Assembly (NCBI RefSeq): GCF_900143625.1
Contig: NZ_FRFF01000102.1
Span: 1 to 64,000 of the forward strand
DNA from: Nocardiopsis sp. JB363
Lineage (GTDB): Bacteria; Actinomycetota; Actinomycetes; Streptosporangiales; Streptosporangiaceae
Direction: 5' to 3'
DNA: 64,000 nt
Shown here: positions 27,385 to 36,210 of the stretch, in pieces
Numbering within the stretch: position 1 is the stretch's first letter
Layout of the letters: each line of letters starts with the position of its first letter
Program-made: the position numbers and the translations under genes
The notes under the pieces: generated by a model
What the model was told of the DNA's origin: nothing
Database searches by the model: none
The model's input: only the letters and a program-made list of their open reading frames with translations

Positions 27385-28644
27385 CTACTCATCGTCGACC
27401 AGCTTGGCTGCCTGGGCGAGGCCGTTGAGGTCGGAGGCATCGGTGTAGTAGAGGTTAGCGACTTTGGTCGAGTGGCCGAACTGGGAGTTGAGTACCGCCT
27501 CAGATACCTGACCCACGAAGAACGAGCGCAACGTCGTGCGCCACAGGTGCGAGCGCTGCTCTTCGAACAGTGCGATCCTGGTCGCCTTGGCCATGCGCAT
27601 GTAGAGCTTCCGGCACACCTGACCGCACCTCTGTCGATGCCAGGGCTTCAGAGGATCCATCGGCGCACCGACGATGAACCCTTCGCCACCCTGCTCATCA
27701 CGGCGCTTGAGAAGTCGCTCGGCCACCCGTTGATCAAGGACCAGGACGACACGCGGGTGGCCGCCCTTGGCCACGTGCTCCGGTACGTCGATGCTCAGGA
27801 CCCCGTTGCCGGAAACGTGCGCCATGGACCAGTCGACCAGACGACCTTCGCTCTGCCGTAGCCCGGTGGTCGCCTGAAGCAGGGTCATGTCGATGCTGGT
27901 GAGGAAGGTGGCGACCTGGAGCTCAGGGCGCCATATCCACCCGTACTTCTTGTGCGAAACCGGCCAGTCGGTGGGATCGGCATCGAGGAGCCACTGCAGC
28001 GTGAGCTCGTACTCCTGGCGCATGAGAGCTCGACCCCCGCGCTTCCTCTGCGGCCTCTCGACGCCGGTCAGGTCGGTCAGGCGTGCTTCCATCACGGGGT
28101 TGAAGTCCATCATCCCGTCGAGGACGAGGCGCTTAGCGATGTACTTGTTCCACACCGTGCGGCACGACTTCGCCGTGGACAGGCCGTGCAGCTGGGCGAT
28201 CTCTGTGAGGGTCTCCTCGAGGGCTCGAGGGGTCGTGCCCGACCCGATGGTGTGCCGGTTAAACCCATGCTGGTGGCGCTTGCCCTTGCACTTCGCGCAG
28301 TCTCCGAGGAGGAACCGTAACCCCGCCTCGTATTTCTCCCGGCTCAGGTCCTCGAGCTTGGCCTTCTCGAGTGCCGGCCGGGTCACCTTGTCGATATAGT
28401 CCGACAGCTGGTCTGACAGACGCCAGGCACCGCCGCCCGTGCGCAACAGCTCCTCGGCCTTACGCTTCGCCTTGCGCCGGGTCTCGCCCTTGGTCGCGCC
28501 GTAGGAATCCTTCCGCTCCTTGCGTCCATCGCGATGGACCAGCGTCCAGGTCATCCGATACGTACCGTCGGCCAGCTGTCTCGGGGTCGAGCGTTCGGCA
28601 GTGTGCTCCCCCGGAGCCAGCTTGCTTGTCGTCGCGCGTGTCAT
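27385..28644 (-). CDS. Tyrosine recombinase / integrase
   Basis: A 419-residue site-specific recombinase. The N-terminal part is basic with a SAM-like core-binding domain; the C-terminal catalytic domain shows the first arginine in TTGLRQSEGRLVDW, the box II equivalent SHLWRTTLRSFF (histidine and second arginine) and the nucleophilic tyrosine in FGHSTKVANLYYTDA. A small CAKC-KGKRHQHGFNRH stretch near residue 120 is an odd insertion. The ATG at 28644 is preferred over a start 45 bases upstream because the extra residues are not conserved-looking. It reads toward the suf operon, so the likely attachment site is in 27185..27384. Confidence 0.9.
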   Translation of the reverse strand: MTRATTSKLAPGEHTAERSTPRQLADGTYRMTWTLVHRDGRKERKDSYGATKGETRRKAKRKAEELLRTGGGAWRLSDQLSDYIDKVTRPALEKAKLEDLSREKYEAGLRFLLGDCAKCKGKRHQHGFNRHTIGSGTTPRALEETLTEIAQLHGLSTAKSCRTVWNKYIAKRLVLDGMMDFNPVMEARLTDLTGVERPQRKRGGRALMRQEYELTLQWLLDADPTDWPVSHKKYGWIWRPELQVATFLTSIDMTLLQATTGLRQSEGRLVDWSMAHVSGNGVLSIDVPEHVAKGGHPRVVLVLDQRVAERLLKRRDEQGGEGFIVGAPMDPLKPWHRQRCGQVCRKLYMRMAKATRIALFEEQRSHLWRTTLRSFFVGQVSEAVLNSQFGHSTKVANLYYTDASDLNGLAQAAKLVDDE

Positions 28645-28832
28645 TGGGTCAGTGTAAACATCGGCTGCTGCCGCCTCTGCATGGGCCACGCGTGACGCAT
28701 AATCACCAATGAGTGCTTATCTAAATCACGTATAACTCACTACATGAGTGGTCTATTAATCATTATTCGGATAGACTGTCCGACACGTGCACCGGAGTGG
28801 ATCGGTGCCAAAGACGAAAGAGAGAACCTACG
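28645..28832. other. Divergent promoter region of integrase and AlpA-like gene
   Basis: This 188-bp region is AT-rich around 28700..28790 and holds related short repeats (actcattg, gagtgctt, actcacta, gagtggtc) that could bind the AlpA-like protein. No gene is seen. Confidence 0.4.
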
Positions 28833-29078
28833 ATGCCCACCGCAGCGGGTCGGTCCACCACGGGTCGGTCCACCACGAGCCGACGTACGACCACCGTGAG
28901 AACCGACCGTGCTGCCCTGCCTACCGAAGAAGCCGCACACTACACCGGGCTCTCGTATGGAACGCTGAAGAAGTGGCGCGTGACCGGTGACGGCCCGGCC
29001 TATGTCCGCATCGGATCGCGCGTCGTCTATCTCATCGACGATCTCGACACGTGGTTGCGCGAGCACCGCGTCGCCTAA
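28833..29078 (+). CDS. AlpA/excisionase-like helix-turn-helix protein
   Basis: An 81-residue protein with a threonine/arginine-rich N-terminus of 30 residues and a MerR-like HTH_17 domain (LPTEEAAHYTGLSYGTLKKW, then a wing VRIGSRVVYLIDDLDTWL). Family members act as recombination directionality factors or as regulators of integrase genes. It is divergent from the integrase. I choose ATG 28833 (behind GAAAGAGAGAA) over the ATG 36 bases upstream because the N-terminal arginine-rich stretch otherwise becomes implausibly long. Confidence 0.8.
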   Translation: MPTAAGRSTTGRSTTSRRTTTVRTDRAALPTEEAAHYTGLSYGTLKKWRVTGDGPAYVRIGSRVVYLIDDLDTWLREHRVA

Positions 29079-29102
29079 CAACAACTCGCCCACGACACTG
29101 AC

Positions 29103-29135
29103 GAAGCCCCCGGCCGCTCTGGCTCCAGGGGCTTC
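29103..29135 (+). terminator. Hairpin behind the AlpA-like gene
   Basis: gaagcccc and ggggcttc form an 8-bp stem with a 17-base loop, 25 bases behind the stop codon. There is no U-tract, so termination is only moderately likely. Confidence 0.5.
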
Positions 29136-29505
29136 CTGCATGCCGGGTCGACGCTCATCGTTGTGTCCGCCAAGGGGAGGGCCGACACGATGACCTGCAT
29201 CCAGTACTCCATCAACTCTCGTCTGAGACTGTGAGTGCTCGGCCTACCGTAGATCAGACACAGTGTGAATCCCGATGAACCCCCAGTTCAGTCGAGGATT
29301 CTCAGTCAATCAATGCCCAAGTGGTACACGATCTCTGAGGCAATTGGAGTAGCAAGTACTGCCTGTGTCGATGGGGGCGGGGGTGGATCAGACAATCATG
29401 TGTATAGTCTTTGGTCCAGCTTTGGCTTCCGGGCGTGGGCGCGAGTCTTGGAGCGATTGCACCAGAGCTGACTCCCCATCGCCCCGACAGACAAGGACGA
29501 AGACC
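29136..29505. other. Intergenic region before the lipoprotein gene
   Basis: 370 bp without a convincing gene. TATAGT at 29403..29408 is a possible -10 box for the lipoprotein gene, but no good -35 is seen. Confidence 0.4.
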
Positions 29506-29937
29506 ATGATGATCACCAGGACCACCGCACGGACCAGGTTCACCGCTGTCAGCGCGGTCCTGGTCGGTCTCGGCTTCTCTCTCGCCGCCTGCTCGGGCGG
29601 CGGTGGCCTCGACGGCACCTATTACGCCGAGGACGTCAACGGCACGTCCAACCTCGGCCAGCTGGTGGTCAACGGCGACGACGTCACGCACAACGAGTAC
29701 AAGTGCGACGCGGTCTACACCAAGGCCGACGTCGAGTCGACGGGGCAGTTCAGCGACGATCAGTCGCAGATCACCTGGATCACCATCGGCGACGACGAGC
29801 GCAATGAACGCACCGGGACCGAGGCGCTGAGCACGACCGACGACACGATCACCCTCGGCGACAAGGCCTACGTCCGCGGGGGCAGCGATGCCGGCAAGGT
29901 CATGCTTGACAAGCATCGGGCCGAAGAGTGCGATTGA
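29506..29937 (+). CDS. Small secreted lipoprotein of the element
   Basis: I do not recognise the mature domain. The 143-residue protein has a lipoprotein signal peptide: TTARTRF, a hydrophobic stretch, then the lipobox SLAAC with the acylated cysteine at about residue 28. The mature part is acidic and contains GTYYAEDVNGTSNLGQLVV and a KCDAVY...EECD cysteine pair that may form a disulfide. The ATG at 29506 has AAGGA eight bases upstream. Such lipoproteins in conjugative elements are sometimes entry-exclusion factors, but that is a guess. Confidence 0.8.
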   Translation: MMITRTTARTRFTAVSAVLVGLGFSLAACSGGGGLDGTYYAEDVNGTSNLGQLVVNGDDVTHNEYKCDAVYTKADVESTGQFSDDQSQITWITIGDDERNERTGTEALSTTDDTITLGDKAYVRGGSDAGKVMLDKHRAEECD

Positions 29938-29957
29938 CACCGCCCGCGACGACGAAG

Positions 29958-29990
29958 ACCCCGTGAGTCCAGGGCTCACGGGGTTTCTTC
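29958..29990. terminator. Terminator behind the lipoprotein gene
   Basis: accccgtgag and ctcacggggt form a perfect 10-bp stem with a seven-base loop, then ttctt. It lies between two convergent genes and may serve both. Confidence 0.8.
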
Positions 29991-29999
29991 ACGCCTCCT

Positions 30000-30491
30000 C
30001 TACCTCTCCCGCAGCTGCTCGGCCTCGTACTCTTCGATTGTCTCCGGGGGTCGGCCGTAGCGCGGTGCCCGTGCGGCGACGAAGCCGATGACCGACCACT
30101 CCGCCTGCCTGGCCCACCGCGAGCGGGCGACGAGGAACAGGGCCAGGCCCGCTGTCGCCGCGTTTGCCGAGGACCACGCTGCGGCCAGGATGAGGGGGAG
30201 CGCCAGCACTGCCATCAGCTCGCCGCGCAGGTCGAGCACCGCCAGGCCGAGGAGACCGGCGAGATGGGCGACGAGTCCGGCCAGGCAGCCCTTGAAGCAT
30301 CGATCGAAGACCGACAGCGCCTCCGGCTCGTCCCGCGAGCGTAGTCCGCGCACCGCCCAGGGCAGCAGGGCGGCGGTGGCTACGACGGCCACGATGCCCA
30401 GGTCGATCTCCCACAGACCCGCCAGCCACCACGACGCCGAGCGCCACCGGCCGCGGGGGAACTCGTTGCGCAGTCCCGTCTTCAGGCCCAT
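30000..30491 (-). CDS. Membrane protein at the end of the transfer module
   Basis: An unrecognised 163-residue protein with four hydrophobic segments (about residues 22-45, 68-85, 90-110 and 112-125) and a polar cytosolic C-terminus (RPPETIEEYEAEQLRER). The ATG at 30491 follows a strong GGAGGTG ribosome binding site; the longer frame upstream is not protein-like. It follows the TrbL-like gene but is separated from it by a strong hairpin. Confidence 0.7.
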   Translation of the reverse strand: MGLKTGLRNEFPRGRWRSASWWLAGLWEIDLGIVAVVATAALLPWAVRGLRSRDEPEALSVFDRCFKGCLAGLVAHLAGLLGLAVLDLRGELMAVLALPLILAAAWSSANAATAGLALFLVARSRWARQAEWSVIGFVAARAPRYGRPPETIEEYEAEQLRER

Positions 30492-30510
30492 CGCACCTCC
30501 TGGCAGCAGG

Positions 30511-30543
30511 CAGGGGAGGCGGTCGTATCGACCGCCTCCCCTG
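30511..30543 (-). terminator. Hairpin terminator behind the TrbL-like gene
   Basis: caggggaggcggtcg and cgaccgcctcccctg form a perfect 15-bp stem with a three-base loop, 28 bases past the TrbL-like stop codon on the minus strand. It should reduce expression of the next gene. Confidence 0.8.
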
Positions 30544-30570
30544 CGGGGGGAGACCTCATCCGATCGGCTC

Positions 30571-33500
30571 CTACGAGCCGTCCGGTCGATTGACCGGCCT
30601 CGGGCGCTCCGTGATCTCGCGGTCCCTAGGCTGCTTGGTCCTCTGGCCGGGGGACGCCTGGATCCCCGACCTCTGGTACCGATGCGAGAACCCGTTGCCT
30701 CCGGGGGCACCACTGGCGGTGCTCGGCCCGCCGATCGCCGTGGTATCGGTGCCCGACGGTGCCATCGGTGTCGCGGCCGCGGGTTCGGTTGACGCAGCGG
30801 GGGGCGGACCGGCCGGCAGCGGGATCGCCCCGCTGAGGCGCGGGGCCTTCGGACTCGGCTTGATGCCCGGGGTCCCCGCATGGTCCCCGGGGCCGACCTG
30901 CGCGTCGAACCGCGTCGGGATCGAGGTAACGCCGGTCCTGCTGCCTGGGTGAGATGTTGATCGGGCCTGCTGGTCGCCGGGGTTCGAGCCGGAGAAGTTC
31001 GTCTGGTCTGCGCTGGGATCGACGCCCTTCGACCTGTGGCCTCCAGGATGGGAGATGATCTCGCCCTGGATGACCCGGCTCTTGCCGCCGGGCATCTGAT
31101 CCGGGTCTGAGCCCGCGACGTCGCCGGTCGTCACGCCGCCGTCGGGGATCTCGGCCTTCTTCTGGTCCTTCGTGTCGAAGCCCAGCCTCGACAGGCCTCC
31201 CTGCCGAGCAATACCTTCGGCCTTGGCCTTGTCCTCCTGGGCCGATCCCGGAGGCGCGCCGGGCAGCTGCAGTGGTCCTCCCTTCGTGTTCTGCTGCGAC
31301 TGCTCCAGCTGACCGGCCGAGTTGTGCTCGTTCGACGATGACCTCGACCCGTTGAAGGTGCCCGGGCCACCCTGAGGTGATCTCTTGGTCCCGGGGCCCG
31401 GCTCCCCGGGACCGGGTTGGCCTGACTTGAGGGCTTTGACATTGCCGCCCTCGAGCTGGGCGTTGCTCGGGATCCCGCCGGCGTTGGGTTTGTTCGTGTC
31501 TCCTCCGCCGGGGCCGGGCTGGCCGTTGCCGTTGGGCTTCTTCAGTCCGCCGAGCTTGCCGCCGGTGGCCTGGGCGAGCTTGTTGCCCGCCGCCATGCCC
31601 GCGCCGGCGCCGAGGCCCCCGGCTGCGGCCTGCATGGGACCGCCCTGTTTCGCCTTCGGCGCGGTGTCGGTCTCGAGGAACTTGTCGACGAGCTTCGTCA
31701 CGGCCTCGTCCAGGGCCTGGAGTACGGTCTTGCGCACGCGCAGGAGGATGAACGTCACGGCGATAATGAGCAGCGTGGACAGGAAGGTGAGGACGACCAC
31801 CGCCACCGGCCCCAGGCCGAGCGTGGACAGGAGTCCGTTCACAGTCACGAGGTTCGTCAGGGGTCCAGAGGCGATCGACGGCACGCCGATGATCAACCGT
31901 GAGACGAGCTGATAGAGGAAGATCGTGAGGATGACTTCGAGGATCATTGCCACCGAGTAAATGATCACCTTGCTGATCGCCGCGATCGCGCCCAGAGTGG
32001 CGAACGGGATTGCCGCGATCAGCGAGAAGGTCCGCTTGAGTGCGCCGATGACCATGCCGAAGGCGTACCAGATGCCCAGCAGGCAAATGCTGCCCAACAG
32101 CGTGACGGTGTTGGCCCAGTACATGAACGACGCCGGTCCCGAGCCGACCTGGCTCACCGAGGAGTGGTTCTCGCGCACGAGGCCCGACATCGCGTTCTCC
32201 GAGCTGAACGAAGTGAGGCTATCTGAGGAGAACGAGCTGTTGAGATAGTTGTACATCGACAGGGGCGACATGCTGCACTTCGCCGGGTCCTCGCCGTTGT
32301 TGGTCGTGACCATGAAGCCGCAGGTCTTGGCCGAGTCCTCCTGATTTTTCGTCGTGAACGTCCGCACACCGTCGGAGACCTCCGACTGCAGGCCCTCGCC
32401 CTGGGTCGAGATCATCGGGGCCCCGGAGGCCTCCGGGTCGTCCTCGTCGCCGAATCGCTCAACGTCGCCGTAGCTGCCCGTGTTATTGAACCAGTCCTCC
32501 TTGACGTCCTCGTCGGCGTTCTCCGACAACCAGCTCTTCACACCCGACTCGAAGTCTGAGGCCGGCGTCTCCTGCCCGCTGATGTAGCGGTTGAGGATGT
32601 CCAGCGTCGTGGCCACCTGCTGCCACGAGCCCGGCTCCTCCTGGGTGAGGTCGACGTTCGAGGCGTCCTTCCACGCGTCCTCCGCATTGTCGGACACGCC
32701 TCCGGTGTCCCAGCCGGCGTCGCGGTAGGCCGGGTGGGAGACGATGTTGATCGCCAGCGCCGAGCTCCGCGCCGACATCGTCGACTTCGGGTCGGCCTGC
32801 CCCTTTCCCTCGTTCCAGCCGATGATCGCGTCCTCGGGCACGAGCAGGCGGGAGTTCATCGCCCAGGCGTTGAAATCGACGTAGTTGGATAGGACGACCT
32901 GGGTGGCACCGGCCGAGGCGTCGACCTCGGATTCAGAGAAGCCGTCGAGGACGGCGGTGTACATCGATCCGAAGATCGGCAGGCCGAGGCCGAGGAAGAG
33001 GATGCGTACGACGAACTTCTTGATCGCCGAGCCGCGATCCATCTTCTTGAACAGCACGAGGCCGATGAGGAGGAAGCCGAGGAAGAGTGGGACGAGGAAG
33101 TTCCACGACAGGTCGACGAGCGTGCCGTACCACTCGCCGATGAAGGTCGCGATTCCCGAGAACGCGCCGGGAGGCCCGCAGTCGCCGCCCGACTCGCAGT
33201 TGAGCATCCCGTCGGCCAGGCCCTGCTGGTAACCCCCGCTCGTTCCCTCGGCGGTGGTCACGTCGGCGACGGCCGTGTAGAACCACGCGAAGGGGTTGAG
33301 GAACTTGAGCAGCTCGATGAAGGCGAAGAAGAGTCCTGATATGAGCAGAGCCACGCCGTAGCAGGCCCACATCACCGACCCCGCGAAGCCACCGATGATG
33401 TCACCGATGACCCCGCTTGACATCGAGTCGAAGCCCAGGTCCTTGTTGGCCGCCCCGAACTGGCCGTAGGCGAGGAAGGCGTCGCCCCCCTGGCTCAGCG

Positions 33501-33918
33501 TCTGGTGCGTGATCGTCTGCGTCGAGCCCGACAACCCGGCCGAGAGCCAGCGTTTGAACTGCGAAACTGTCGGGTCGCCGTAGCCGAGCAGGGAGCCCGC
33601 GGCCCCCGGATCGGACTCGGCGATATCCTCCCACGCCCCGCCGAGGCTCTCGCCGGGCTCGTTGGAGTCAGAGAAGTAGCCCGCGCCGTTGGACGCGAGC
33701 TGATACAAGCTGTAGTTGTCCTCCTCCTCCGAGGCGTTGTCGTCGGCGAAAGCCGTGGAGCCGCCAAGGAGACCGAACAAGAGGGGTGCGGCGAGCACGA
33801 CGAGGAGCACGCCGACGACGACCCTGATCCACCCCGGCCGGAGCAGGACGCTGCCGAACCCGCCTCGCGCGCGCGTGATCGCCGTGCCCATCCGTTCCAC
33901 CGATTCCCCTCTGCTCAT
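30571..33918 (-). CDS. TrbL/VirB6-like conjugal transfer membrane protein
   Basis: A very large protein of 1115 residues. After a signal-like hydrophobic segment (about residues 28-57, ending STAFADD) come an extracytoplasmic region, two or three helices near residues 185-215, two near 265-325, a long polar loop (about 330-600), and a cluster of five or six helices between 605 and 790. This is the TrbL/VirB6 channel layout of Gram-positive type IV secretion. The last 320 residues are disordered, rich in glycine, proline, serine and asparagine, and contain repeated GxPGPGxP stretches. Its ATG overlaps the VirB4-like stop codon (ATGA), so the two are coupled. Confidence 0.75.
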   Translation of the reverse strand: MSRGESVERMGTAITRARGGFGSVLLRPGWIRVVVGVLLVVLAAPLLFGLLGGSTAFADDNASEEEDNYSLYQLASNGAGYFSDSNEPGESLGGAWEDIAESDPGAAGSLLGYGDPTVSQFKRWLSAGLSGSTQTITHQTLSQGGDAFLAYGQFGAANKDLGFDSMSSGVIGDIIGGFAGSVMWACYGVALLISGLFFAFIELLKFLNPFAWFYTAVADVTTAEGTSGGYQQGLADGMLNCESGGDCGPPGAFSGIATFIGEWYGTLVDLSWNFLVPLFLGFLLIGLVLFKKMDRGSAIKKFVVRILFLGLGLPIFGSMYTAVLDGFSESEVDASAGATQVVLSNYVDFNAWAMNSRLLVPEDAIIGWNEGKGQADPKSTMSARSSALAINIVSHPAYRDAGWDTGGVSDNAEDAWKDASNVDLTQEEPGSWQQVATTLDILNRYISGQETPASDFESGVKSWLSENADEDVKEDWFNNTGSYGDVERFGDEDDPEASGAPMISTQGEGLQSEVSDGVRTFTTKNQEDSAKTCGFMVTTNNGEDPAKCSMSPLSMYNYLNSSFSSDSLTSFSSENAMSGLVRENHSSVSQVGSGPASFMYWANTVTLLGSICLLGIWYAFGMVIGALKRTFSLIAAIPFATLGAIAAISKVIIYSVAMILEVILTIFLYQLVSRLIIGVPSIASGPLTNLVTVNGLLSTLGLGPVAVVVLTFLSTLLIIAVTFILLRVRKTVLQALDEAVTKLVDKFLETDTAPKAKQGGPMQAAAGGLGAGAGMAAGNKLAQATGGKLGGLKKPNGNGQPGPGGGDTNKPNAGGIPSNAQLEGGNVKALKSGQPGPGEPGPGTKRSPQGGPGTFNGSRSSSNEHNSAGQLEQSQQNTKGGPLQLPGAPPGSAQEDKAKAEGIARQGGLSRLGFDTKDQKKAEIPDGGVTTGDVAGSDPDQMPGGKSRVIQGEIISHPGGHRSKGVDPSADQTNFSGSNPGDQQARSTSHPGSRTGVTSIPTRFDAQVGPGDHAGTPGIKPSPKAPRLSGAIPLPAGPPPAASTEPAAATPMAPSGTDTTAIGGPSTASGAPGGNGFSHRYQRSGIQASPGQRTKQPRDREITERPRPVNRPDGS

Positions 33919-36161
33919 TTCTTGGCCAGCTTCGTCCGCTTGCCCCTCTTCGCCGTGCCGCGGCGTGGGGCCTTCTTGGTGAGCCCAGCGGCCGGCTTCG
34001 TCTTCCGATCCCCGGACGAGCCGTCATTCAATTCATCATCTGAATTGTCATTTCTATTGTTCCCCAATGACGTGAGATTCGCACCCGGCGTCGGTTCGTC
34101 GTCGAGGATCTGGGCCATCCGCTCGGCCTCCTCGGCCCGGGCCGCCTCGAGGCGGACCTTGCGCCGCTGGGCCTCCCGGTAGGGGTTGATCCCCAGGGCC
34201 AGGTCGAGGTGGAAGACAACATTCGTCACGCCGCGGCGCAGATACGACAGACTCTCGCCGCGGATCGTGATGAGGTTGGCAAGGTCGCGGGGGATCTGCT
34301 GAGCCAGCTGCTTCTGGTATTCGAGCACCGTCGAGTCACGCATCGGCCCTAGCACGGTGTAGTCGGCGGCGTCGAACTTGTTGAACTTCGAGTCCGAGAG
34401 CATCTTGTCGACGTCGTTGTAGCTGTAGACGACACGCCCTCCCCGGTCGAAGAGGTGCTCGAACTGCTCGGTGATGTACGTCTTCACCCGGTCGTCGATG
34501 AGGTCTGCCCCGTGAATGATCACGGTGTCGCCTACGCCGAGCTCGGCCACGGCGAAGCCGACGATATTGACCAACTGGGCCATGGCCACGCCGCGCCCGC
34601 GCGTCATCAGCCGCGAGAAGTCGTAGAGCACCCGGCGGGCGTCGTGGACCCCGTCGATCGCGGCAGCCGTGGCGTTATTGAACAGGTCACCGTTGGTCGA
34701 GAGCATCGTCTGTCCGATGGTCTGGAGCAGGTTGAGCGCCCGGAGCTGGTCGGGGTCGCTTTTGTCCGAGGCCAGCAGGCGCTTGTGCGCCATGTCGAGA
34801 TAGGACACGAACAGCTGCAGCTTCGGCACATGTGTGTGGTCAATGCCGACCACACGCAGCTTCTTGCGCATGTACTGGGCGTTCTCGCGCCACATGCCCT
34901 GGTCGATGTAGAAGTCCGTGGCGATTCGCTCGAGGTTGCCCCTGATAATCGAGGCCACCGCCCCGTCCGAGGACTCGTAGAGCTGCTCGAACATGAGCTT
35001 GAGCTTCTCCATGTGCGTGGAGAAGATCGCCAGCTCGTCCTTCTCCTCACCGAACATCTCGAACATGTTCACTTCGCCGGAGTTGAGGTCGACGCGGGCG
35101 GTCAGGCGCTCGAACGCCGGCCCGAGCTTGTCCATCTTGGCCCCGTCGAGGACGAGGTGGACGGCGCGGCCGTTGTCGAGCATCGTCGCCTGAGACAGCT
35201 TCGAGCACCACATGTTCGACACCCGCTCGCGGTCGAGGTACTCCGACAGCGTCGAGTCGGCGACGACGACGTGGTGGGCGTAGTCATTGACACCCATGAG
35301 CACGGCCGAGGAATTAACGTCTCCGACCATGAATCCGACGTACTCTCCGTCCTTGTCGTTGAGCCCGTTGGTCACCAGTGAGTAGGAGCCGGCGAACTCG
35401 GTCGAGGTGTAATGGAAGCCCTTGCCGCGCTTCTTGTCGTTGTTCTTGAACAGGCCCGACAGCTCCTGGCGCTGCTCGCCGACGTAGGCCGCAGCCTTGA
35501 GAGTGCCGAAGCGGTCGATGTAGAGGCGCGTGACCCGATCAATGGTGTCCTCGAGGGTCTCCAGGTCCGGTGCCTTGAGAAAGAGGCGGTTGTGCACGTG
35601 CAGGTACGCTGCTCCATCCTGGAGCTCGCCGATGATCGCCTCGCGGTCGGCCGAGGCCTTGGCGGCCTTGCGCTTCGAGGAGGTCGTGCCCGAGGCTTCC
35701 TGCTCGCTGGTCTCGAGGGAGTCGAGCTTCTCCGACTGCTTGGTGTACTGGTCAATCCACTTGTCGTCCTTGCGCACGACCTGCTCGAGCACGACCGCCG
35801 TGACCCGCTCGTCGAGCCCCGACGGGATCCTGTCGATACCCCAGAACGGGGCGAAGGCGTCGTGCGAGGCGTCGTCGTGAAAGTAGCCGAGGACGCAGGC
35901 GACCGAGGAGTCGACCTCGACGTAGTCCGAGCGGAAGAGGTAGCGCTCCTTGGGCTTGAGCGCCATGAGGTGCGGGTAAAAGAAGTAGGATCCGGCCAGT
36001 TGTCGCTCCTCCTGCCGTCGGGCCCACCAGCCGAGCAAGCCGCGCCGCGTGGCGGTCGTCATCTGGGGCTCGGGCCCGTCGACCGGTTGGCTCGGCTCGG
36101 TCTCCGGCTCGGCCTCGGCCGGGATACCCAGCTGCTTCCTGCTCTTCATGAACAGCGCCAT
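33915..36161 (-). CDS. VirB4-like transfer protein with degenerate ATPase motifs
   Basis: This 748-residue protein follows the VirB4 plan: an N-terminal domain of about 280 residues, then the segment where the P-loop should be (YAHHVVVADSTLSEYL, residues 294-309), the expected following strand VHLVLDGAKMD, and a position VIIHGADLIDD where Walker B is expected. Neither GxxGxGK(S/T) nor a DE Walker B is present, so ATP hydrolysis is unlikely if the alignment by context is right. The C-terminus is basic with a lysine-rich end (about residues 710-748), and the linker near 695 has AT-rich codons. It lies between the membrane-protein gene and the TrbL-like gene in a transfer operon. Confidence 0.65.
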   Translation of the reverse strand: MALFMKSRKQLGIPAEAEPETEPSQPVDGPEPQMTTATRRGLLGWWARRQEERQLAGSYFFYPHLMALKPKERYLFRSDYVEVDSSVACVLGYFHDDASHDAFAPFWGIDRIPSGLDERVTAVVLEQVVRKDDKWIDQYTKQSEKLDSLETSEQEASGTTSSKRKAAKASADREAIIGELQDGAAYLHVHNRLFLKAPDLETLEDTIDRVTRLYIDRFGTLKAAAYVGEQRQELSGLFKNNDKKRGKGFHYTSTEFAGSYSLVTNGLNDKDGEYVGFMVGDVNSSAVLMGVNDYAHHVVVADSTLSEYLDRERVSNMWCSKLSQATMLDNGRAVHLVLDGAKMDKLGPAFERLTARVDLNSGEVNMFEMFGEEKDELAIFSTHMEKLKLMFEQLYESSDGAVASIIRGNLERIATDFYIDQGMWRENAQYMRKKLRVVGIDHTHVPKLQLFVSYLDMAHKRLLASDKSDPDQLRALNLLQTIGQTMLSTNGDLFNNATAAAIDGVHDARRVLYDFSRLMTRGRGVAMAQLVNIVGFAVAELGVGDTVIIHGADLIDDRVKTYITEQFEHLFDRGGRVVYSYNDVDKMLSDSKFNKFDAADYTVLGPMRDSTVLEYQKQLAQQIPRDLANLITIRGESLSYLRRGVTNVVFHLDLALGINPYREAQRRKVRLEAARAEEAERMAQILDDEPTPGANLTSLGNNRNDNSDDELNDGSSGDRKTKPAAGLTKKAPRRGTAKRGKRTKLAKK

Positions 36162-36210
36162 GGTTCGTCCGCATCCTTACTTCGTCGTCTCGTTGGGGAG
36201 GGGGTATCGC

